In this document: positions 1 to 4,423 of the stretch, in pieces
Layout: each line of letters opens with the position of its first letter
Position numbering within the stretch: position 1 is the first letter of the stretch
NCBI GenBank assembly: GCA_021731385.1
Contig: JAKFXM010000114.1
Coordinates: forward strand, 1-6,528
DNA: 6,528 nucleotides
Origin: Methanobacteriota archaeon
GTDB lineage: Archaea > Altiarchaeota > Altiarchaeia > IMC4 > QMZM01
Direction of reading: 5' to 3'
The notes under the pieces: model-generated
Databases searched by the model: none
Told to the model about the DNA's origin: nothing
What the model saw: only the letters and a program-made list of their open reading frames with translations
Position numbers and translations under genes: made by a program

Positions 1-2571
1 GGATTATTTGTATTTGACAGATTTGTAATCAAAGATAAAAGAGCATCAGAGGATTTTTATTCATGCACCAGAGATTCTGATTGCATTAAGGTAAAAGATG
101 GTTGCTGTGGTTGTAGCGCCGGTGGGCAGGCAACGGCAATCAATAAAAATTTTGAAAAGGAGTGGGGTGCCAAATTATCAAAAGAATGCCAAGGCATATT
201 TTGTGCTGAAGTGATATCTAATGACCTGAGTTGTTTCAAGGAACCGAGATGTGTTGAAAATAGATGTGTTTTAGAAGAGTTAAAGAAGGAGATAACTGTT
301 TCTACCGATAAAACAGAGTATGAGCAGGGAGAGGCATTGCTAATTACTATAAAAAATAATTTAGATAAGTCAGTTTGGGATTTTAATTCATGCGGCGGAG
401 CGCCATTTTGGGGTCTTGAAAAATTTGATGACGGGAAGTGGAAAAAATTAGATTTTTTTCTTCCTGAGGAAGATAATGTATGTCGTTCTTTTCAGTGCGA
501 GCTTCCAATTCCTCTTGAGCTAAAATCTGGAGGAGAAATTAGCACTAAGTGGCTAATTAACTCTGTTTGTAATTGGCAAAACACAATAAAGCCAGTAGAG
601 GGAGGGATTTATAGGATCTCGGTTCGTTATGGATTTAGCGAAATTAATTCTCATGAAAATACCATCTACTCCAACGAATTCACGATTAAAGAAAAATTTG
701 AGGAGATGACATGTAATGAGAAATGTATATCATCAGGGTTTGCTTCAGGGATATGCAGATCATTTCCGCTTATTCCGAAAGAATATGAGAAAAGATGCAG
801 GTTTGAGGAAGGGGAGACGGATATAGAACATACGGTTGACTGTAAATCTCCAGAAGCACCAATTGGCGGTGGAGGAAAAACTTGCTGCTGCAAAGTAAAA
901 GAGAATGAAGTAATCATCACCACCGACAAAACAGAATATGAACAAGGGGAGACTGTACAATTTAGAATTGATGATGAAGTAATGATCACTAAGCAAGGCG
1001 GCGAGGAGCTACCGCCCTATTCTATCAAAGATGGCGCTGCGAAGATACTCCAACTACGACATTCCTGTGCTGGTGAATTGGGTACGGGGTACGATGATTA
1101 TTGCGAAAATGGAAAGATAAAAACGGTAGAAGTTGTTCATTGTTCCGATGTTATTGAAAGATCAGAAAGAGTCATACATAAAATATACACTTGGGACCAA
1201 AAAGCATATTTTAAAGTTGAAGAACAATGCGAAGGAAAGACTATTCATAGAGAGTTACTCAAACAAATTCCAGAAGGGAAATATAAAATTGTTGTTTACG
1301 ATATTAATGGAAATGAAGGAGCCATTAAAGAATTCACGATTAAGGAAAAAGCTACGGATGCACTAAAAATTAATCTGGACGGATACATAGAAAGTTGTAT
1401 TACCAAACCTTCCGTATTTATTAAAGAGAATGGAGTTTGGCGCGGGGCGAATACCAGTTTGCCCAGTAAGGGAATGTACTTCTTGGATGGAAAATATTAC
1501 GGCTATGGTATGTGCGATGTAGTGATGTGTTATAAAATTCCAGATTCATTCAGCATAAATCTTGTAGAATATAAAAAGATTGGCGAAAAAGAATCCTTGG
1601 AAACCAAAGGGTATATGGCTCCTGAATATCAAACTATAAAATTAAGCGGAGAAATTAGGGTTGAATTAAAATACTTTACAGATAATAAATGCGAAAACGA
1701 AAAAACTTTTTCTACAATAGTAAACACAGAAAAATCGGCGATTGATCCGAGATGCGGTCAAAAAGTGAAAATTACCGGTGCATGCAAAGAAAACCTTATT
1801 GATGATATTGGATATCAATTTAATTCAGAAATTGGAAAATGTATTGAGAAAGTTTTGGGTGGCACTGGATGCAGAGTCGAATCGCCGTTCAACTCTTTAG
1901 AAGAATGCCAGAAAGTTTGCGAAACTTTTGCCGGGAAAGAATTGCCTTTTGAAACAATATTAAAGGGTTTAAACAGTAATCAAACAGTGCAGAGTAATTA
2001 TGTAATAAAAAGCGAATCAGAATGGATTAATTTTTTGCAAAAAACTAATGCGGAATTGCCGGCGCCGATAGACTTTAATAAAGACATGGTTATTGCGGTT
2101 TTTCAATGCGGAAAACCTACTGGCGGGTATAGCATTGAAATTACTAAAATTATAGAAAAAGAAAATGCAATAGAAGTTTTAATACTCGAAACTTCTCCCG
2201 GTTACGGATGTATGGTGACTAAGATGCCTACAAACCCATACTATATCGTAGTAAAACTTCAAAAATCAGATAAAGAAATTGTATTCAAAACCGAAAAAAT
2301 TGTTACTGACTGCCAGGAAGGAACTGCTCAAATTGAAGATAAATGCGACATAGGAAAAGGAGAGTGGGATGGTGTAAGAGGCATATTCACAGAGGATAAC
2401 CCGGATATAGTAATTCTTAAATCCCAATGTGAAGAAAGATCTGATTGTACATGGAAATATCGTGGGGGCAAGGTAAAGAGCAATTATGCCTGTTGCCCGA
2501 AAGATTTAAAATCAATAATTACTGATGAGAATAGACGCATTTATGCACGATGCATTATAATAATCGACTAA
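1..2571 (+). CDS. Secreted Cys-rich mosaic protein with Ig-like repeats, Kunitz-like module and PrcB-like domain (5' partial)
   Basis: The frame is open from base 1 to the TAA at 2569-2571 (856 residues visible), so the true start lies left of the window; the GTG at 211 is only an internal valine in a Cys-rich domain. Modules in order, numbering residues from base 1: a ten-Cys domain at 19-91 with a GCCGCSAGG core; Ig-like repeat 1 at about 98-232; an eight-Cys module at 238-297 ending in CCC; Ig-like repeat 2 at about 304-450; an unrecognised domain at about 454-580; a Kunitz/BPTI-like six-Cys module (C585, C595, C614, C624, C636, C640); a PrcB_C-like domain at about 647-770 with FETI, PTGGYSIEI and SPGYGC motifs; and a Cys-containing tail. 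The many cysteines imply a disulfide-bonded, exported protein, although the signal peptide or anchor is not visible. Its role is unknown; binding to other extracellular proteins or proteases is inference. The next gene follows 15 bases later. Confidence 0.9.
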   Translation, partial: GLFVFDRFVIKDKRASEDFYSCTRDSDCIKVKDGCCGCSAGGQATAINKNFEKEWGAKLSKECQGIFCAEVISNDLSCFKEPRCVENRCVLEELKKEITVSTDKTEYEQGEALLITIKNNLDKSVWDFNSCGGAPFWGLEKFDDGKWKKLDFFLPEEDNVCRSFQCELPIPLELKSGGEISTKWLINSVCNWQNTIKPVEGGIYRISVRYGFSEINSHENTIYSNEFTIKEKFEEMTCNEKCISSGFASGICRSFPLIPKEYEKRCRFEEGETDIEHTVDCKSPEAPIGGGGKTCCCKVKENEVIITTDKTEYEQGETVQFRIDDEVMITKQGGEELPPYSIKDGAAKILQLRHSCAGELGTGYDDYCENGKIKTVEVVHCSDVIERSERVIHKIYTWDQKAYFKVEEQCEGKTIHRELLKQIPEGKYKIVVYDINGNEGAIKEFTIKEKATDALKINLDGYIESCITKPSVFIKENGVWRGANTSLPSKGMYFLDGKYYGYGMCDVVMCYKIPDSFSINLVEYKKIGEKESLETKGYMAPEYQTIKLSGEIRVELKYFTDNKCENEKTFSTIVNTEKSAIDPRCGQKVKITGACKENLIDDIGYQFNSEIGKCIEKVLGGTGCRVESPFNSLEECQKVCETFAGKELPFETILKGLNSNQTVQSNYVIKSESEWINFLQKTNAELPAPIDFNKDMVIAVFQCGKPTGGYSIEITKIIEKENAIEVLILETSPGYGCMVTKMPTNPYYIVVKLQKSDKEIVFKTEKIVTDCQEGTAQIEDKCDIGKGEWDGVRGIFTEDNPDIVILKSQCEERSDCTWKYRGGKVKSNYACCPKDLKSIITDENRRIYARCIIIID
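55..273 (+). other. N-proximal ten-cysteine domain of the first gene
   Basis: Residues 19-91, counted from base 1, hold cysteines at 22, 28, 35, 36, 38, 63, 68, 78, 84 and 89, with the recognisable core DGCCGCSAGG followed by an ATAIN stretch. I recognise this general pattern from predicted exported or lipoprotein-type proteins of archaea and bacteria, but I know no assigned function. The reading frame is continuous with the large downstream protein, which shows that the gene begins before the window and not at the GTG at 211. Confidence 0.6.
304..1350 (+). repeat. Two diverged Ig-like repeat units within the first gene
   Basis: Unit 1 (304-696) and unit 2 (922-1350) both start with TDKTEYEQGE and both end with EFTIKEK. 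The boundaries are similar at DNA level too: GAATTCACGATTAA occurs at 676-689 and again at 1330-1343. The cores differ in length and sequence, and a separate eight-Cys module (about 712-891) sits between them. The strand-like pattern and the opening xYxxGE motif fit beta-sandwich domains of extracellular proteins. This is most simply an internal tandem duplication that has diverged in the middle; similarity kept at the edges could also reflect constraint on linker strands. Confidence 0.75.
1753..1920 (+). other. Kunitz/BPTI-like six-cysteine module 1
   Basis: Residues 585-640 of the first gene have six cysteines spaced C-x9-C-x18-C-x9-C-x11-C-x3-C. Bovine trypsin inhibitor has 8, 15, 7, 12 and 3. 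The GYQFN stretch before the third Cys and the PFNSLEEC stretch before the fifth match the Kunitz pattern of an aromatic patch and an N-F/s-EC segment. The extra residues lie in the second and third intervals. The residue after the second Cys, which is P1 in Kunitz inhibitors, is lysine (K596), as in BPTI. The fold assignment is from pattern only. Confidence 0.6.
1939..2310 (+). other. PrcB C-terminal-like domain
   Basis: This region of the first gene contains the succession FETI, then DMVIAVFQ, PTGGYSIEI, ETSPGYGC and NPYYIV. I recognise it as the pattern of the PrcB_C family, named after PrcB, a lipoprotein partner of the secreted dentilisin protease in Treponema denticola. Two cysteines (residues 703 and 737) sit next to these motifs and could pair. 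The domain has no known catalytic residues; a scaffolding or binding role is inferred from the namesake only. Confidence 0.65.
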
Positions 2572-2574
2572 AAA

Positions 2575-2580
2575 GGTGAT
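2575..2580 (+). promoter_or_regulatory. Ribosome binding site of the second gene
   Basis: GGTGAT lies six bases before the ATG at 2587 and matches the core complementary to the 16S rRNA 3' end (AGGAGGTGAT). It starts three bases after the stop codon of the upstream gene, which supports translation of both from one transcript. Confidence 0.8.
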
Positions 2581-2586
2581 ATTAAA

Positions 2587-3840
2587 ATGAAAAACAAAAA
2601 ACAGATTTTGGTTTTATTGTGGATTATATTTTTAATTCTGCCGACAGTCAATGCAAAGGTAAGCGGCACAGGGTACATGCATAGCAATGATTACTACAGC
2701 GTAATCTATGATGAAGAAGGCGATGCCATAGTAGCAGCAAAGTTAATCATACAGAACAATAAGCAGGACAGCATAAAGGAACTCAGCATAGAATTTCCAA
2801 ATTCGAATATAATTATCTACAATCTGGTTCAGGAAGTTGGGGATAAGAGTTCTCCATACTACGACGATTATGGAAGATACAATTATGGGAATAGTATATT
2901 CTATCCTGTAGAATACGATACGGAGCAGACATCTACTTCTACCCTGCTAAGATTATATCTCCCAAAGGGGATAGAGCCTCAAAAGGACGGTGCAATTCTT
3001 ATTTTATATAAAATTCCCAGAGATACAAGTATAGAATTCCCGGGTGTTCAGGAATTTGACTTCAAAACCATAATAGACAAAAATGCAGCATTAATCCAGA
3101 ATGTAAGGGTCGTGATAAATGTGCAGGAAGGGCTTTATCTAAAGAGCGGCAAGGCAACAGTAGATTACAGGCCGGACTACTTCAATGAGATGCAGACAAT
3201 GTCCGTCCCTAAAGCGGGAATGCAAAGCACCACACTATCCGATTTTTCCCAGAGAGTATCATATACGGATGGTTTGGTAAAGAATGCATATAATCTGGAT
3301 CCTTACGAAAGCTTCCATGTCAAAGGCGAATTTGCCGATACAGGATGGAAATTGTATTTTTTTGAAATTTTAGGAGTAACAGCGGTAATAATCGCCGCGA
3401 TTATAATCCTAAAGGCATTTCTATGGAAAAAAATAAAGGTGATTTTTATGAATTTTGGAGAATTAAAGCATGAACAACAACCGGATGAAAGAAGGAGTTA
3501 TGGCGGTGCTATACTCAGATCATTTATTTTTGGGTTTGCCTCTGCCTTGCTGATAGTAGTTACATGGATTGTTATATACTCTTTGGGGAATTGGTTGAGT
3601 AGCGCATTTTATAATTTTAATGCCCTTATAATGCCATTGTTTTTCTTGGTGGCAATAATGGCTATATCCCTCTCCATATTTGGCTTCAGTATATACTCGG
3701 GGATAAAATACGGTTTTTTGGAGGGGGTGTTAACATTTGTCATGACAATTCTGTGGTTGTTTATATTCCTGATAGGAATAGCCATATTATCAGGTATTTT
3801 TTTGGCTGGTAGGTCATCTTATCCTGCCATGTGGGATTAG
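2587..3840 (+). CDS. Membrane protein with beta-rich ectodomain and four C-terminal helices, unknown function
   Basis: The 417-residue protein starts at an ATG with a GGTGAT site six bases upstream. Residues 1-23 form a signal peptide (MKNKK, a hydrophobic core, then a VNA cleavage site). Residues 24-255 are a predominantly beta-type outer domain with a tyrosine-dense loop around 88-112. Membrane helices are at about 258-280, 312-333, 347-369 and 379-406; the basic KKIK after the first helix puts the ectodomain outside. There is not one cysteine, in sharp contrast to the first and fourth genes. I do not recognise the family. Its place between secreted mosaic genes suggests a membrane platform or partner for them, which is inference. 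An in-frame ATG with its own GGTGAT (codon 288) may start a shorter product consisting of the last three helices. Confidence 0.9.
   Translation: MKNKKQILVLLWIIFLILPTVNAKVSGTGYMHSNDYYSVIYDEEGDAIVAAKLIIQNNKQDSIKELSIEFPNSNIIIYNLVQEVGDKSSPYYDDYGRYNYGNSIFYPVEYDTEQTSTSTLLRLYLPKGIEPQKDGAILILYKIPRDTSIEFPGVQEFDFKTIIDKNAALIQNVRVVINVQEGLYLKSGKATVDYRPDYFNEMQTMSVPKAGMQSTTLSDFSQRVSYTDGLVKNAYNLDPYESFHVKGEFADTGWKLYFFEILGVTAVIIAAIIILKAFLWKKIKVIFMNFGELKHEQQPDERRSYGGAILRSFIFGFASALLIVVTWIVIYSLGNWLSSAFYNFNALIMPLFFLVAIMAISLSIFGFSIYSGIKYGFLEGVLTFVMTILWLFIFLIGIAILSGIFLAGRSSYPAMWD
3438..3450 (+). promoter_or_regulatory. Possible internal ribosome binding site and in-frame start
   Basis: GGTGAT at 3438-3443 stands four bases before an in-frame ATG at 3448 (codon 288 of the membrane protein). 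It is the same hexamer that precedes the gene's own start. It falls exactly at the end of the first membrane helix, so initiation here would give a 130-residue protein with three membrane helices. It may be a working internal start, a relic of a gene fusion, or chance, since the bases also encode K-V-I-F-M. Confidence 0.35.
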
Positions 3841-3852
3841 GTCAGGTATTTA

Positions 3853-3857
3853 GAGGT
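3853..3857 (+). promoter_or_regulatory. Ribosome binding site deciding the third gene's start
   Basis: GAGGT ends six bases before the ATG at 3864. The alternative start is a GTG at 3831 inside the end of the preceding gene; it has no such site and would put eleven non-hydrophobic residues before a normal MKNKK signal-anchor sequence. The ATG is therefore preferred. Confidence 0.75.
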
Positions 3858-3863
3858 AATCAG

Positions 3864-4400
3864 ATGAAAAACAAGAAATTATTTTATGGAATTTTAGTAG
3901 TCTGTATTTTAGCCATTATTTGGATTGCTCTATTTGTGTTGAAACAATCTACCATACCACCAACCACATCAGACAGATCCAATTTCAATCTAATATTTAG
4001 ATATGGTGTTGGAGCAAATAATGAATTAAATACATTTAGAGGAACATATACAAAAGATATGATCATAGACCCGTCCATTACCGTGGATCTGTTTCTATCC
4101 ACAGCGGAATTGGACAGAATTTATCAGAAGATGATTGGGATAAATTTCTTTGATTACCCTGAGAATTTTTCTGTTTTTATACCTCCTGGTGAGGGGATTA
4201 CTAGGGTAACACCATATTCTACATATTACTTTAAGGTAGAATATAATTCTAAGATTAAAGAATTATCATGGGAAGATAATATCACAAATGAAGATAAAAA
4301 GGCAGAAAAGCTAAGAGAACTAACTGAACTCATCAGGGATATTATTGAGTCTAAAGGGGAGTATAAGCGGCTACCATCTCCGAGAGGGGCATATTTATAA
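3864..4400 (+). CDS. Small membrane-anchored protein of unknown function
   Basis: The 178-residue protein starts at the ATG behind GAGGT, 23 bases after the previous stop. It opens with MKNKK and one hydrophobic helix (about 7-26), a signal anchor or uncleaved signal. There is a single cysteine (C14) inside the helix, without a convincing lipobox. The outer part has a conserved-looking FNLIFRYGVGANNELNTF segment, a TYTKDM motif, a central beta/alpha region and a charged helix rich in K and E near the C terminus (about 140-168), ending in LPSPRGAYL. I have an impression of similar hypothetical proteins in archaea and bacteria, but no function is known to me. The spacing on both sides places it in the same operon. 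Confidence 0.88.
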   Translation: MKNKKLFYGILVVCILAIIWIALFVLKQSTIPPTTSDRSNFNLIFRYGVGANNELNTFRGTYTKDMIIDPSITVDLFLSTAELDRIYQKMIGINFFDYPENFSVFIPPGEGITRVTPYSTYYFKVEYNSKIKELSWEDNITNEDKKAEKLRELTELIRDIIESKGEYKRLPSPRGAYL

Positions 4401-4411
4401 AACAGAATTGA

Positions 4412-4415
4412 GAGG
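4412..4415 (+). promoter_or_regulatory. Ribosome binding site of the fourth gene
   Basis: GAGG lies eight bases before the ATG at 4424, in the 23-base gap after the third gene. It is a modest match to the Shine-Dalgarno core but well placed. Confidence 0.6.
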
Positions 4416-4423
4416 ACTACAAA

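Noticed and set aside
666..996. Overlapping minus-strand open frames
   Set aside because: They lie opposite a well-supported coding region, have no recognisable protein features and are expected shadows.
1133..1366. Short + strand open frame in another phase inside the first gene
   Set aside because: It is lysine- and asparagine-rich, as out-of-frame reading of AT-rich sequence usually is, and overlaps the Ig-like repeat fully.
211..2571. GTG at 211 as the start of the first gene
   Set aside because: The frame is open without a stop back to base 1, and the upstream part encodes a coherent Cys-rich domain that spans the GTG; no ribosome binding site stands before it.
3355..3363. Run of T near 3356-3363 as a terminator or slippery site
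   Set aside because: It encodes Y-F-F at the start of the first membrane helix in a continuous frame, with no hairpin or stop-framing context.
3831..3863. GTG at 3831 as the start of the third gene
   Set aside because: It lies inside the end of the preceding gene, lacks a ribosome binding site and would add residues before a normal MKNKK signal anchor; the ATG at 3864 has GAGGT at the right distance.
3897..3910. Lipobox around Cys14 of the third gene
   Set aside because: The residues before the cysteine (GILVVC) lack the small residue expected at -1, and hydrophobic sequence continues for twelve residues after it, which fits a signal anchor better.
4394..4401. TTTATAAA as an archaeal TATA box for the fourth gene
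   Set aside because: It overlaps the stop codon of the third gene and would place the transcript start about at the ATG, at odds with the GAGG site at 4412; such motifs are common by chance in AT-rich DNA.
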